From a virus, in IMG/VR virus record IMGVR_UViG_3300042350_000566, positions 1-35,427 of that record: 35,427 nt of DNA, one strand, 5' to 3'. Positions 18,793 through 26,380 of this stretch are shown here, in pieces. The number at the start of each line of letters is the position of its first letter. Positions within the stretch are counted from its first letter, which is position 1. Below the pieces are notes generated by a model. That model saw only the letters and a program-made list of their open reading frames with translations. It was not told the DNA's origin and did not search any database. The position numbers were made by a program, and so were the translations under genes.

Positions 18793-19469
18793 GCTGTGCG
18801 CTTCCACATATACACAGTAATGTATGGCTGGTAGTTAGCATTTGTTCCACTTGAACCAGTTGTACTGACAGCAACACTGATACCAGTAGTAGCACTACCA
18901 GTATTTGCAGTTTGAGCACTAACCCTTGCACCACCACCACCAGCGTTACCAATTCCGGGCTGGTTGTATTCTGTTTGTGTATGCAAGTGTCCGGGGTCTG
19001 TAACTGTTGCTGTGTGAGTATGGCTTACAGTGATTGCATCTGCACTACCACCAGTTTCTTCAGCAGTGTCAAACAGTGCATTGCCTGAATCAAAACCAAC
19101 CATGACACGACCAGCACCAAATGCAGTCCATGTACCAAATCCAAGCAATGTTGCAGGGTTAGTGCTGACAGAAGCATTTGTGTAGATAGAACCTACTGGA
19201 TACAACAAAGCAATTGCCGCTTGAACAAAAGCAGTGGTTGCTATAGTGGTTGTATTACTGCCAGAAGACTGAGTAGTCGCAATAGTACCTGTAGGCAGTG
19301 TAGGCGTACCAGTAAAGGTAGGACTTGCCAAGTCTGCCTTAGTCGCAACAGCAGTAGCAATGTTGTTGAACTCAGTATCAATCTCTGTACCTTTGACAAT
19401 CTTCAAAGGATTGCCAGAAGACAAATTGTCTTTTGTGGCAAAGTTCGTGCTTTTGGTGTAGTCACTCAT
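18789..19469 (-). CDS. Tail fibre/collar-like protein (T4 gp10/gp12 C-terminal type), 226 aa
   Basis: After a Thr/Ser-rich shaft (TPTLPTGTIATTQSSGSN) comes the motif LLYPVGSIYTNASVSTNPAT, then LLGFGTWTAFGAGRVMVGFD (about 88-127), the conserved entry of the gp10/collar-type receptor domain. This is followed by a His-rich SHTHTATVTDPGHLHT segment, which can bind metal, and the closing NYQPYITVYMWKRTA. These features define the family that ends in 'PY..VY.WKR'. It likely forms a trimeric tip for host attachment. It is downstream of the nozzle gene and coupled by ATGA to a cupin. Confidence 0.85.
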   Translation of the reverse strand: MSDYTKSTNFATKDNLSSGNPLKIVKGTEIDTEFNNIATAVATKADLASPTFTGTPTLPTGTIATTQSSGSNTTTIATTAFVQAAIALLYPVGSIYTNASVSTNPATLLGFGTWTAFGAGRVMVGFDSGNALFDTAEETGGSADAITVSHTHTATVTDPGHLHTQTEYNQPGIGNAGGGGARVSAQTANTGSATTGISVAVSTTGSSGTNANYQPYITVYMWKRTA

Positions 19470-19478
19470 AATTTTCCT

Positions 19479-21038
19479 TTAAGTCATCTTGCCATTTTTG
19501 GCTTGAATTTCAATCTTCTGAATAGACAATGGAGTTCCATTGATGTTTGATTCATAACCTGTCTGCACAACCTTGCCTGTTCCTGACGCTGGAACAACCA
19601 ATGTCTGTAATGCAACACCATCAGAATAGTAAGCAATCGTTGTGGCATTTGCGCCATACTCAGCAATGCCATAGTAATAAACATTCTGAGTTGGAATAGT
19701 TGCATTGTCAGACAAGTAGTTTGTCTTGAAATCAAAACCCCATTTAAATGTAACCACTTGATTTGACCCGCCAATCACAACAGTTGACAACTTCTTCAAA
19801 ATTGAAAGCACATTCTGATCGCCAAGGTCAGCATGGTTTGTGTAATACAACATACGATAAGCAGTATCGTAATCTTGATAGGTGTTGTAGTAACCAACAT
19901 AACCATTTTTGCCAATGTAAAGACTTCCATCTCTACGAGACACCATTGATTTAGGTGTAATCGAATCCCAAGTAGTTACCCTTGCAGAGCCATCAGGCAA
20001 GTAAGCCTTGGTATCAAAACACCAAGTTGTATCAATGCTAGGAGTTGTCAACAAGTAAAAGGCTTCACGCTCTGAATAGACAGACTTGATATTTGCTAAT
20101 GTCTCACCAGCCACAGCACCCATCAAATCATTACGAATGTTCTTAGACAAGTCTCTTTCAGGTGCAGACTTCTCTTGAATTGTTCTCATCAACGATCTGA
20201 CACCAGAGTTTGACAAGAACAACACATCAGTGCTTGTAGTCTGAATACTATCTCTAGCAATGCAACCAATACCTTCAACAGTGTCACTCAGTGTCATGGT
20301 TGATGGTGAAGTAGCACCAGAATAAACAAGAATCTGACGCTTACCAAAGATGAACAAGAAACCATTGTGTGCCGCTAAACCAGTGATCTGGTCAGCACCA
20401 TTCACCCAAACATTGTTCACATTCAATGAACCAGCAGTACCTGTTGACCATACATGACCAGCAATCAAGTCGCTGAAGTAAACAGTGGCATTAACAGAGT
20501 TTGTATTTGCCGCCCACAAACGACCAAACGCTGAAATCACAATATCAGCATCAGGAACAGTAGCGGCATAACCTGTCTTCTCTGAAACTCTACGATATGT
20601 TGTAGTCGATACAGCAGGGTCATAAATCAAAGGATTCTGACCAATTTGGAAAAAATAAGTGATGCCGTTCAGTGAAGCACATTGCCAATTGCTTGCAGTA
20701 ATAGTTGGTGCAGTACCACCCCCCCCATAGGTGAGTTCGGTAACTACATTACTTGCTCCAAGTTTGAATATCTTGTTGTTTCCAGCAAACAATACAGTCA
20801 AAGAACCATCAGCCAACACTAATTCATGGATGACCTTGACATCATTTGCACCCAAGTCACCAGAAGAAGCATTGACTCTTGACCAACCTTTGCGTGAACC
20901 AATACGACCATACTGGTCAATGATGCAGTTTGTCGCAACCAATGCAAAGCCAGCATTCAAATCAAGAGGCGAGTCTTGAGTGTTCAACCCATAAAAGCCG
21001 GGGGCTGAGATGCTGTAAGTTTGAATTGCTTGGCTCAT
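19479..21038 (-). CDS. Tail nozzle / stabilisation protein (T7 gp12, P22 gp10-like)
   Basis: A 519-residue beta-rich protein. NTQDSPLDLNAGFALVATNC (about 19-38) and DQYGRIGSRKGW (about 41-52) are typical of the N-terminus of podovirus tail-nozzle or packaged-DNA stabilisation proteins, which wrap a beta-propeller-like body. ITGLAAHNGFLFIFGKRQIL and VEGIGCIARDSIQTTSTDVL (blades near 218-285) and DVLFLSNSGVRSL continue this pattern. It lies directly after the adaptor gene (4-nt overlap) and before the collar-type fibre, the normal tail order. It would close the portal channel after packaging. Confidence 0.8.
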   Translation of the reverse strand: MSQAIQTYSISAPGFYGLNTQDSPLDLNAGFALVATNCIIDQYGRIGSRKGWSRVNASSGDLGANDVKVIHELVLADGSLTVLFAGNNKIFKLGASNVVTELTYGGGGTAPTITASNWQCASLNGITYFFQIGQNPLIYDPAVSTTTYRRVSEKTGYAATVPDADIVISAFGRLWAANTNSVNATVYFSDLIAGHVWSTGTAGSLNVNNVWVNGADQITGLAAHNGFLFIFGKRQILVYSGATSPSTMTLSDTVEGIGCIARDSIQTTSTDVLFLSNSGVRSLMRTIQEKSAPERDLSKNIRNDLMGAVAGETLANIKSVYSEREAFYLLTTPSIDTTWCFDTKAYLPDGSARVTTWDSITPKSMVSRRDGSLYIGKNGYVGYYNTYQDYDTAYRMLYYTNHADLGDQNVLSILKKLSTVVIGGSNQVVTFKWGFDFKTNYLSDNATIPTQNVYYYGIAEYGANATTIAYYSDGVALQTLVVPASGTGKVVQTGYESNINGTPLSIQKIEIQAKNGKMT

Positions 21039-21682
21039 ATTGCCACAAACTCCTGATTCTCAGGATAGCGAGTGCCTTCCAAAGCAATGTAGTCAGAGAG
21101 CATTGACTTGTATAACAGATAAGCCTCAGATGAAGACAGACCACCATCTTCACCACGCTCAACCAATGCACGAGCATAAGCATTCTGAGAAACCAAAACA
21201 TCAGGCACAGCAATAACTGTTGCATCTGCTGACAAAGTAGCTTGAGGCACTGTCAGGCTAAATGGGATGCTATACACGCCATCAGGACGAGGATACAGCG
21301 TTACCTTAGTGTTGTAGCTACCGTCAACACCATCAAAGGCATAGTAAAAAGGGATACCATTAACAGGAGTCGAGAAGTTCTGAAACCTGTTCATGGATGC
21401 AAAATCAATGTTCTTCATGCGTAGATTACTTGTGACATTCAACACATCAAGAACTTGGAATTTCTGACCAGCACCTGTCAGGGCATAAGAGTATGTGCCT
21501 GAAGTAGTGCTCAGAGTAATTGTTGTGCCAAGAACATTCCAAGCAAAAGCATCTTCTACTTGACGCTTGGCATCATTGATAAATTTACCAATAAGGGAAG
21601 AATAAGATGTTTCGGAAACAGTTGAAACAGTTGCTTCACGCAACCGAACTAAAACATCGTTTACAAGTTCTAAGTATGTCAT
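21035..21682 (-). CDS. Head-to-tail adaptor protein (P22 gp4/T7 gp11-like)
   Basis: The 215-residue chain opens with helices MTYLELVNDVLVRLREATVS and SLIGKFINDAKRQVEDAFAW, the typical adaptor start that docks under the portal, followed by a beta-rich part with KVTLYPRPDG and a C-terminal helical part (SQNAYARALVERGEDGG, EAYLLYKSMLSDYIALEG). Length and order (adaptor then nozzle) fit podovirus connectors. It overlaps both neighbours by 4 nt. Confidence 0.8.
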   Translation of the reverse strand: MTYLELVNDVLVRLREATVSTVSETSYSSLIGKFINDAKRQVEDAFAWNVLGTTITLSTTSGTYSYALTGAGQKFQVLDVLNVTSNLRMKNIDFASMNRFQNFSTPVNGIPFYYAFDGVDGSYNTKVTLYPRPDGVYSIPFSLTVPQATLSADATVIAVPDVLVSQNAYARALVERGEDGGLSSSEAYLLYKSMLSDYIALEGTRYPENQEFVAI

Positions 21683-21984
21683 CTGCTTGCCTTCGCTTTG
21701 TTCCTTGCGGATATAGCTTTAGCTTTTGCCTTTGCGTCAGCCTTTGAGGATGCACCCCATGCCTTGAGCGAAAGAAGCAGTCTTGTCGGTTCACCATCCT
21801 TGTACTCTGCACCAGCCATACCGCCCATGCGAGCCAAGAAACTTGCTCTGCGAGGGTTATCCCCCGACTTTACTGGTGCTTTTAAGTTGCCACCAGTTTC
21901 TGCATTATAAGATGATCTCCCCTTGGCATTCAACCCCCCTTTGGGATTTTTGCCCTCGGAGCGTTGCCAAGCAGGAGTTTTCAT
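21679..21984 (-). CDS. Small basic phage protein of the 'NPKGGLNAKGR' type, 101 aa
   Basis: KTPAWQRSEGKNPKGGLNAK, followed by GRSSYNAETGGNLKAPVKSG and ASFLARMGGMAGAEYKDGEP, matches a family of small basic proteins common near the portal/adaptor genes of environmental phages (I believe classed as DUF6321). The C-terminus is an Ala/Lys helix (SSKADAKAKAKAISARNKAK). ATG 21984 overlaps the upstream stop (TGATG) and has AAGGTGAAG upstream; a GTG one codon earlier is less likely. A virion or DNA-associated role is inferred from charge and location. Confidence 0.8.
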   Translation of the reverse strand: MKTPAWQRSEGKNPKGGLNAKGRSSYNAETGGNLKAPVKSGDNPRRASFLARMGGMAGAEYKDGEPTRLLLSLKAWGASSKADAKAKAKAISARNKAKASR

Positions 21985-22142
21985 CACTTCACCTTTTTAG
22001 GTTTCTTTGCAGTCTTTGCCGCCTGTTTAAAGTCAGCCGCAGTAGGAGCACCCTTGCTACCTACTTTACGCATCTTCTCGCCAGACCCTGCGGCTATACG
22101 AGCCTTTTTTGCATTGATGTTTGAGTACAAGCCAGTTTTCAT
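21984..22142 (-). CDS. Small basic protein, 52 aa
   Basis: The product MKTGLYSNINAKKARIAAGS continues GEKMRKVGSKGAPTAADF and ends in a Lys-rich run. The 'GLYANI..K+.RI..GSGE+M+' start is one I recognise from very small proteins in the structural region of environmental phages. It overlaps the upstream gene by ATGA and the downstream gene by one base. Highly basic, so nucleic-acid contact in the capsid is possible. Confidence 0.75.
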   Translation of the reverse strand: MKTGLYSNINAKKARIAAGSGEKMRKVGSKGAPTAADFKQAAKTAKKPKKVK

Positions 22143-22306
22143 TTCATCTTCTTCTTTGGCTTAGACATCCCTGCTTCACTCAAAGCAATGGCAACTGCCT
22201 GTTTTGGGTTCTTTACAACCTTGCCACCTTTGCCAGAGTGCAAAGTACCTTCCTTGAATTCACCCATGACTTTCTTAATCTTCTTCTGTGATTTAGTCAT
22301 CTTCAT
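22139..22306 (-). CDS. Small basic protein with KVMGEFKEGTL motif, 55 aa
   Basis: KKIKKVMGEFKEGTLHSGKG followed by KNPKQAVAIALSEAG is the pattern of a tiny conserved phage and bacterial family (I believe DUF6496): a basic helix, a glycine turn and a helix with 'KQAVAIALSEA'. The start has AGGAGAAACCCT upstream (ATG 22306; ATG 22300 is possible). It belongs to a run of four small lysine-rich proteins in the head region. Function unknown. Confidence 0.78.
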   Translation of the reverse strand: MKMTKSQKKIKKVMGEFKEGTLHSGKGGKVVKNPKQAVAIALSEAGMSKPKKKMK

Positions 22307-22317
22307 AGGGTTTCTCC

Positions 22318-22602
22318 TTAGTACATGATCTTGGCAGTGATCGTGCCAGAGGTGTAAGCAGTGCAGTTTGCTCGCAAATACTTGGGAGCATTAGCCAAAG
22401 TAACAAAACCATCAGCAGTCAAAGCAGTACCAACAGTACTGAATGTTGTGCCATCAAGACTGCCTTGTAGGGCAACAGTGGCGGTTGTAATGCCTGTTAC
22501 ATGAAGAATTGCTGGTTGACCAGCATCTGCTTGAACAGCTTTAGATGCGCCTGTTGCCACTACAGCACTCAGGAGTGTTACAGGAGTAGTTAAGGATGCC
22601 AT
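22318..22602 (-). CDS. Small beta-rich structural protein, 94 aa
   Basis: The sequence alternates beta-strands rich in Thr, Ala and Val (ILHVTGITTATVALQGSLDG, FVTLANAPKYLRANCTAYTS) with the ending GTITAKIMY. This is the layout of small Ig-like or decoration-type virion proteins found near capsid genes. A ribosome site GAGGTAAATA precedes ATG 22602, which overlaps the preceding stop by one base. Capsid decoration is a reasonable guess, not shown. Confidence 0.65.
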   Translation of the reverse strand: MASLTTPVTLLSAVVATGASKAVQADAGQPAILHVTGITTATVALQGSLDGTTFSTVGTALTADGFVTLANAPKYLRANCTAYTSGTITAKIMY

Positions 22603-22787
22603 TATTTACCTCTTGAGGATTTCTTCATCATGTTGGTAGCAGTTCTGCCACCACGCATAGGCAAACCTTTAGGTTTTCCAATAGCAACCATGATGGTCAC
22701 AGGAACACCCTTCTTCTTGCCGTATTCTTTTGCTTCTTTCTCCCCTTTTTCAGAGTAGGGAAACTTCTTTTTTCCGACCATAGGCAT
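22602..22787 (-). CDS. Small Lys/Gly-rich protein, 61 aa
   Basis: ATG 22787 is chosen because GGAGAAC precedes it; an ATG 33 nt upstream lacks a ribosome site. MVGKKKFPYSEKGEKEAKEY followed by GKKKGVPVTIMVAIGKPKGL ends in a basic Arg/Gly segment (PMRGGRTATNMMKK). The KKFPYS..G...A..Y start recurs in small head-region proteins of environmental phages. Function unknown. Confidence 0.72.
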   Translation of the reverse strand: MPMVGKKKFPYSEKGEKEAKEYGKKKGVPVTIMVAIGKPKGLPMRGGRTATNMMKKSSRGK

Positions 22788-22797
22788 AGTGTTCTCC

Positions 22798-23001
22798 TTA
22801 TTTCCAGAGTCGATCAGCAATAAAGGTAATGATGCCGCCCATGAATGAAGCGATAGTCATACCCATCCAAAATCCACCTTTGCCTTTGTTGGCAAGTTCA
22901 AGTAAGGCTTTTACATCGCTACTAAGTAAGTGCATCTCCTTTTGGAGTGCTTCTACTTGAGCTTCTAATTTTCCAAAGTCTCTAGCATCAATGTCAGACA
23001 T
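22798..23001 (-). CDS. Small coiled-coil membrane protein (XhlA-like layout), 67 aa
   Basis: A heptad-rich N-terminal helix (DFGKLEAQVEALQKEMHLLS, about 8-27) leads to a membrane helix (FWMGMTIASFMGGIITFIAD, about 44-63) and a short basic end. This is the layout of haemolysin XhlA-type and holin-associated proteins. It is encoded in the head gene region rather than beside the endolysin, so it may be a second holin-like protein or a membrane anchor for assembly. Confidence 0.65.
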   Translation of the reverse strand: MSDIDARDFGKLEAQVEALQKEMHLLSSDVKALLELANKGKGGFWMGMTIASFMGGIITFIADRLWK

Positions 23002-23218
23002 TTGTTAATACCTTTCTTGGTCTACCCATGCGTTTAATTGTGGGAATGACAGGCGCACGAAAGGCGGTATCTGTTCTAGTCTCTGATTCTACAGATTCTA
23101 TGGTTACTTCTGGTTCGTCAACTCTTACATAACCCTGATGACCCTTCATAGAGTCAATGTCATGCTGGAGGGTAAAAGTCACACAATTACCCGATTGAAG
23201 ACAACGAAAAGTAGCCAT
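22994..23218 (-). CDS. Hypothetical protein, 74 aa
   Basis: ATG 23218 has AAGGGG 6 nt upstream; the longer in-frame start at 23263 has none. MATFRCLQSGNCVTFTLQHD continues IDSMKGHQGYVRVDEPE, a small strand-rich unit found in similar short phage proteins, followed by a linker and a basic end GRPRKVL reminiscent of an AT-hook. The stop overlaps the next start by 8 nt. Function unknown. Confidence 0.65.
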   Translation of the reverse strand: MATFRCLQSGNCVTFTLQHDIDSMKGHQGYVRVDEPEVTIESVESETRTDTAFRAPVIPTIKRMGRPRKVLTNV

Positions 23219-23262
23219 AAAACCCCTTAAATGAGAAAGGGGGAGACTAGCCCCCCCTATCA

Positions 23263-23589
23263 TTAAACTACAGCACGACCAATGATGAGTTGTAATGTAG
23301 TTCCACCCAAGTCAACAGAACCTGCTGTTGGGTTGTAGGTCACGATAGTCACTGTGTCAGCGGCTGAGACATAGGCTCTACGAACCAATCCAGCTTCACT
23401 AACCTTAACTGACATACCAAGAACCATGTCACCCAAAACAACGCCTGAAACAGTTACTGTATCTGTAGCTGTAGCACCAGTACCAACTGATGCGCTATCT
23501 AAGGTACAGGAAACATCCCAAGTGTCTGTAAACAATCCACGAAATTGGTCATTGCCCCTGCGGGAAACGACTGCTGTTGCTGATGCCAT
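23263..23589 (-). CDS. Small beta-rich virion-type protein, 108 aa
   Basis: Rich in Thr, Val, Ser and Gly with repeated strands (TDTVTVSGVVLGDMVLGMSV, AADTVTIVTYNPTAGSVDLG), a layout of small capsid-decoration or head-completion proteins. A good ribosome site (GGAG) precedes ATG 23589. It is the first gene after the capsid-gene terminator, so it would be expressed at a lower level than capsid protein. Confidence 0.68.
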   Translation of the reverse strand: MASATAVVSRRGNDQFRGLFTDTWDVSCTLDSASVGTGATATDTVTVSGVVLGDMVLGMSVKVSEAGLVRRAYVSAADTVTIVTYNPTAGSVDLGGTTLQLIIGRAVV

Positions 23590-23609
23590 TTTGTTCTCCT
23601 AATTAGGTT

Positions 23610-23650
23610 AAAAAAGTCCCCCTACCCCTATTGCTAGAAGTAGGAGGGAC
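23610..23650 (-). terminator. Rho-independent terminator after major capsid gene
   Basis: On the minus strand a 10-bp stem pairs GTCCC-CCTAC (plus 23616-23625) with GTAGG-A-GGGAC (23640-23650, one bulged A) around a 14-nt loop, followed by six T. It directly follows the capsid gene stop, so it allows capsid mRNA to be more abundant than mRNA for downstream genes, as with the terminator after T7 gene 10. Confidence 0.88.
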
Positions 23651-23658
23651 AACTGCAA

Positions 23659-24645
23659 TTAGCTAGGAACAACCAAAGCGAACATGGATGAGGACTTAGC
23701 CGCACCCACAGTAGCGGCATTACGCAAAGCGGCAACGCCATACAAAGTGTCAGATGTGAACAGAGTAGCCAAATACTCTTGTTTGTACTGAACTTGTGAA
23801 CGCACACCAACTTGCTCAACCAAGACCATAGCGTCTTTGTGACCCATCAAGCAGACACGAGCAATAGCAGTACCAGACGCAGGGAAAGCGGCTGTTGCAG
23901 ATGCAGAGTCAGCATTGCTAGAGGTGAACACAGGGATACCATACAGGTTACCGATTTCACCATTGCGGATAGCATCGCCATTACCGACAAATGCTTGTTC
24001 GGTGTAACGAGCCAGACCCATCAAAGTGTTGCGGCTTGATGGAGGGATGATGAAGAAACGATTGTCCATAGGAGTATCGTTGTCATCAAGACGCTGAATG
24101 GTGCGGCGAATAGCCGAATCAGTCAGAGCAGACGCATTACCAGTGTTGGTGTTTGCAGTGTAGTCAAAGGTAGTTGTACCGTCACCGCCAATGAAACCAG
24201 CGTCATAACGAGCAGAACCAGCAGTGCCACCGTTGGCTGAACGACCCAACTGAATCAAGTCAGTATCAACTTGACGAGCCAAGGCGTAACCAGCATCAGA
24301 AGTGTAGAACTGACGCATGGAGTTCAGAGCTTGCGCTTCAACGATGTCCTCAATCAAGCGGCTATATTCATAGTGCTTGTTGATAGACACAGTGACTTCA
24401 GACTCAGTTGCGGCAATCAAAGTGACTGCTGTTTCAGCAACTTTAGCGGCGGCAGAACCACGAGTAGGTGCAGGAATGTGAACAGTGTCACCTTTCTTGC
24501 CCTTGAAGTTCATCTTCATAACGAGGTTAGCAAGAACCAAGTTTTTCTTGTAAGACGCTACGATTTCATCTGACCAAATGTCTGGGATGAATTTATCTGC
24601 GGTGGTAACTGTTACCGAGTTTGTGGGGGAAAATGATGTTGCCAT
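23659..24645 (-). CDS. Major capsid protein
   Basis: A 328-residue protein. FIPDIWSDEIVASYKKNLVL (about 19-38), VHIPAPTRGSAAAKVAET and VSINKHYEYSRLIEDIVEAQ (about 85-104) form the N-arm and E-loop/spine region, followed by DTPMDNRFFIIPPSSRNTL (about 188-206), NLYGIPVFTSSN and the late strand KQEYLATLFTSDTLYGVAAL. This pattern is that of HK97-fold capsid proteins of T7-like and related podoviruses. It follows the scaffold gene and has a strong ribosome site (GGAG) and a dedicated terminator, as expected for the most abundant virion protein. It would assemble the icosahedral shell around the scaffold. Confidence 0.92.
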   Translation of the reverse strand: MATSFSPTNSVTVTTADKFIPDIWSDEIVASYKKNLVLANLVMKMNFKGKKGDTVHIPAPTRGSAAAKVAETAVTLIAATESEVTVSINKHYEYSRLIEDIVEAQALNSMRQFYTSDAGYALARQVDTDLIQLGRSANGGTAGSARYDAGFIGGDGTTTFDYTANTNTGNASALTDSAIRRTIQRLDDNDTPMDNRFFIIPPSSRNTLMGLARYTEQAFVGNGDAIRNGEIGNLYGIPVFTSSNADSASATAAFPASGTAIARVCLMGHKDAMVLVEQVGVRSQVQYKQEYLATLFTSDTLYGVAALRNAATVGAAKSSSMFALVVPS

Positions 24646-24675
24646 TTGTGTACTCCAATAAGATCAAAAGTTAAG

Positions 24676-25437
24676 TTATTTGACCCTGCCCTCTGCGTAT
24701 GCTTGCATGATTTCATCACTCAAAGCATCGTATCGGTTAGGGTCTTGCATCTTCAGCCGAATAAGGTCTGCCCTGCGATAGACTCGTTTTCCAGACTCTC
24801 CAGTACCACCAACATCAACTGTTGCCGCTTTAAGGTTTGACTTGCGTTGGGTTTCCCCTGCATCGCTAGTCTGTTTTGCCTTAACGCCCTTCAATTCCTT
24901 GTAGGTGCTCAACAATTCGTTAGCACTGTCATAGTCAAACTCACCATCAGCTTTAGCGTACAAACCAATGCGAACAGGTGAAGATTTCACCCAATTCACA
25001 AAGTCTGAGTCTTGAACAATCTGACCAAAATCAGGGTGTTCTTGCGCCAGCTTTTGCTGAATTTGCATCTTTTTGAAGTCTTGACCCGCTTGGCGAGCCG
25101 CAACAACATCAGGATGGTTATCAACAGTCTTACGAACAGCCGCCTGTGGATTCTCGAAAAAATCTACTTCAGGTTCTTCCTCTTTAATAGGTTGAGACTT
25201 ATCAGCAAGGTTTTGCTTAATGAGTTCATCAGCGAGTTTTCTAACCTCACCAACTTCTTGAGCTTGCTTGCCAATTAGCTTTTCAGCTTCTTGGTGCATC
25301 CTAATAATGTCAGATAACTGTTTGCCCCGATACTTATCAGGAATATCATCTGAACTATGCTCAATTGTTGATTCAAGTTTCTTCTGCTCAACAATGTCTA
25401 ACTCACTCTGCATCTCGTCTGGATTGTCAATCAACAT
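24676..25437 (-). CDS. Scaffolding protein
   Basis: A charged, mostly helical 253-residue protein directly upstream of the capsid gene. IPDKYRGKQLSDIIRMHQEA followed by EKLIGKQAQEVGEVRKLADE is typical of the N-terminal part of podovirus scaffolds ('...+Y.GKS..EI...H..AE..IG+Q..E...L+...'). A basic helical C-terminus (ADLIRLKMQDPNRYDALSDE) would bind the capsid protein. ATG 25437 is chosen for its AAGGA ribosome site; GTG 25458 is an alternative lacking one. It directs prohead assembly and leaves before or during packaging. Confidence 0.85.
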   Translation of the reverse strand: MLIDNPDEMQSELDIVEQKKLESTIEHSSDDIPDKYRGKQLSDIIRMHQEAEKLIGKQAQEVGEVRKLADELIKQNLADKSQPIKEEEPEVDFFENPQAAVRKTVDNHPDVVAARQAGQDFKKMQIQQKLAQEHPDFGQIVQDSDFVNWVKSSPVRIGLYAKADGEFDYDSANELLSTYKELKGVKAKQTSDAGETQRKSNLKAATVDVGGTGESGKRVYRRADLIRLKMQDPNRYDALSDEIMQAYAEGRVK

Positions 25438-25493
25438 ATTTTTCCTTTTTCCTGCCACTTTTGGGTTCTAGGATGACACAACGGCATAAATGC

Positions 25494-25721
25494 TTATGTT
25501 GTGGTTTTGCGCTCTTGCACCAACTTATCACGATGTTTCTTGTCAAATTTCATCCATGAAGATGGAAAATGACCCGACCAACCTTCTAAATTGACGCTAG
25601 GTGCGCTGATTGTGCGATTGGCTGAACCACCGCACTCACATTGAGTTACTTGCGCCTCATAATCGCAGTACCTCTCAATTCTGTGTCCACTCTCGCAGAC
25701 AAATTCATACATTCTTTTCAT
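25494..25721 (-). CDS. FmdB-type small zinc-ribbon protein, 75 aa
   Basis: MYEFVCESGHRIERYCDYEA then VTQCECGGSANRTISAP gives the C-x3-H...C...C-x-C-GG...R arrangement of short zinc-ribbon proteins of the FmdB type, with a basic C-terminal tail. Such proteins are frequent just upstream of phage scaffold genes, but their role is unknown. It overlaps the preceding gene by 17 nt, and GAGG precedes the start. Confidence 0.8.
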   Translation of the reverse strand: MKRMYEFVCESGHRIERYCDYEAQVTQCECGGSANRTISAPSVNLEGWSGHFPSSWMKFDKKHRDKLVQERKTTT

Positions 25722-25944
25722 TCAATTCCTCGTAGGCTCGTTCGCTGACCTCTTTCAAGGTTTTCAGCCAAGTCAAGATGGAAAGTTCTCCTTTGCGAAA
25801 CTGCAAGGTCTTTTCATCAGGAATTACGCTTATATTATTGAGTGACTCTATCATATTGTCAATATCAATAATTAAATCCTTCCAACCATCCATCCCCATC
25901 ATCTCAAATCGGGATTCGTAATACTTTTGTAGGTCAGGACTCAT
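25705..25944 (-). CDS. Hypothetical helical protein, 79 aa
   Basis: An acidic helical protein (LQKYYESRFEMMGMDGWKDL, then IIDIDNMIESLNNISVIPDE, then a Leu/Lys-rich helix). The pattern 'Y...RF+M+...GW.D+I.D.+.+....N' recurs in short phage proteins paired with a zinc ribbon near scaffold genes. Function unknown. It overlaps both neighbours. Confidence 0.75.
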   Translation of the reverse strand: MSPDLQKYYESRFEMMGMDGWKDLIIDIDNMIESLNNISVIPDEKTLQFRKGELSILTWLKTLKEVSERAYEELNEKNV

Positions 25945-26177
25945 GGCGTGTCCGTTTTTGGCATTGCCGCTTTGATTGCGTCAGCAGTTGTTGCCGCATC
26001 AATTGCAGTCTGCATGGCGGTGTACTTGTCACGCACAGCTTGCCTTGCCGCTTCAGCCGCTGTTGCTTCAGAGGGAATAGTTGCCTTGATGTCCAATGGC
26101 GCAAACTCAAGCGTTCGTGCTTCTCTGCGCTTGTCGTGGGCAATGGCTTTTGCTTTAGTGATGTTGATGGTAATCAT
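25941..26177 (-). CDS. Hypothetical protein of tail-fibre neighbourhood, 78 aa
   Basis: ATG 26177 overlaps the previous gene as ATGA; the longer frame start at 26192 is a GTG inside that gene. ITKAKAIAHDKRREARTLEF followed by APLDIKATIPSEATAAEAAR is a signature I know from short proteins encoded next to phage tail-fibre genes. It is an Ala-rich helical protein with a basic start; its role may be in fibre assembly, but this is not established. Confidence 0.75.
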   Translation of the reverse strand: MITINITKAKAIAHDKRREARTLEFAPLDIKATIPSEATAAEAARQAVRDKYTAMQTAIDAATTADAIKAAMPKTDTP

Positions 26178-26380
26178 GCTGTGTACTCCCATGCGTTGCG
26201 GAATGTGCGGTCTTCAGGAATGTCAGCCACATCCACAATTTTGTAGGGCTTGCCTTCAGGGACTTTTGTTTGGGCAAGCACCTCCATTGTGTTTCCTTCT
26301 TGTGCAAGCCACTCAGGTGCTGGAATTTCGATTGCCACACCACCATCGTCTGTTGGGTAAATCACGCGAAAATTAGACAC
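26174..26380 (-). CDS. Hypothetical protein of tail-fibre neighbourhood, 68 aa (GTG start)
   Basis: The GTG at 26380 is preceded by AAGGAG at 7 nt and overlaps the homing endonuclease stop. SNFRVIYPTDDGGVAIEIPA, then KPYKIVDVADIPEDRTFRNA and WEYTA is the pattern of a short conserved phage protein found beside fibre genes ('I+YP.DDGGV...IPAP....VP.G.PY.IVD..DIP.DR.FRNAW'). Function unknown to me. It pairs with the following small gene. Confidence 0.75.
   Translation of the reverse strand: MSNFRVIYPTDDGGVAIEIPAPEWLAQEGNTMEVLAQTKVPEGKPYKIVDVADIPEDRTFRNAWEYTA

Noticed and set aside
19484-19774. Other-frame reading frames under the nozzle and fibre genes
   Set aside because: They lie entirely within well-supported genes, lack ribosome sites and show the composition of shifted frames.
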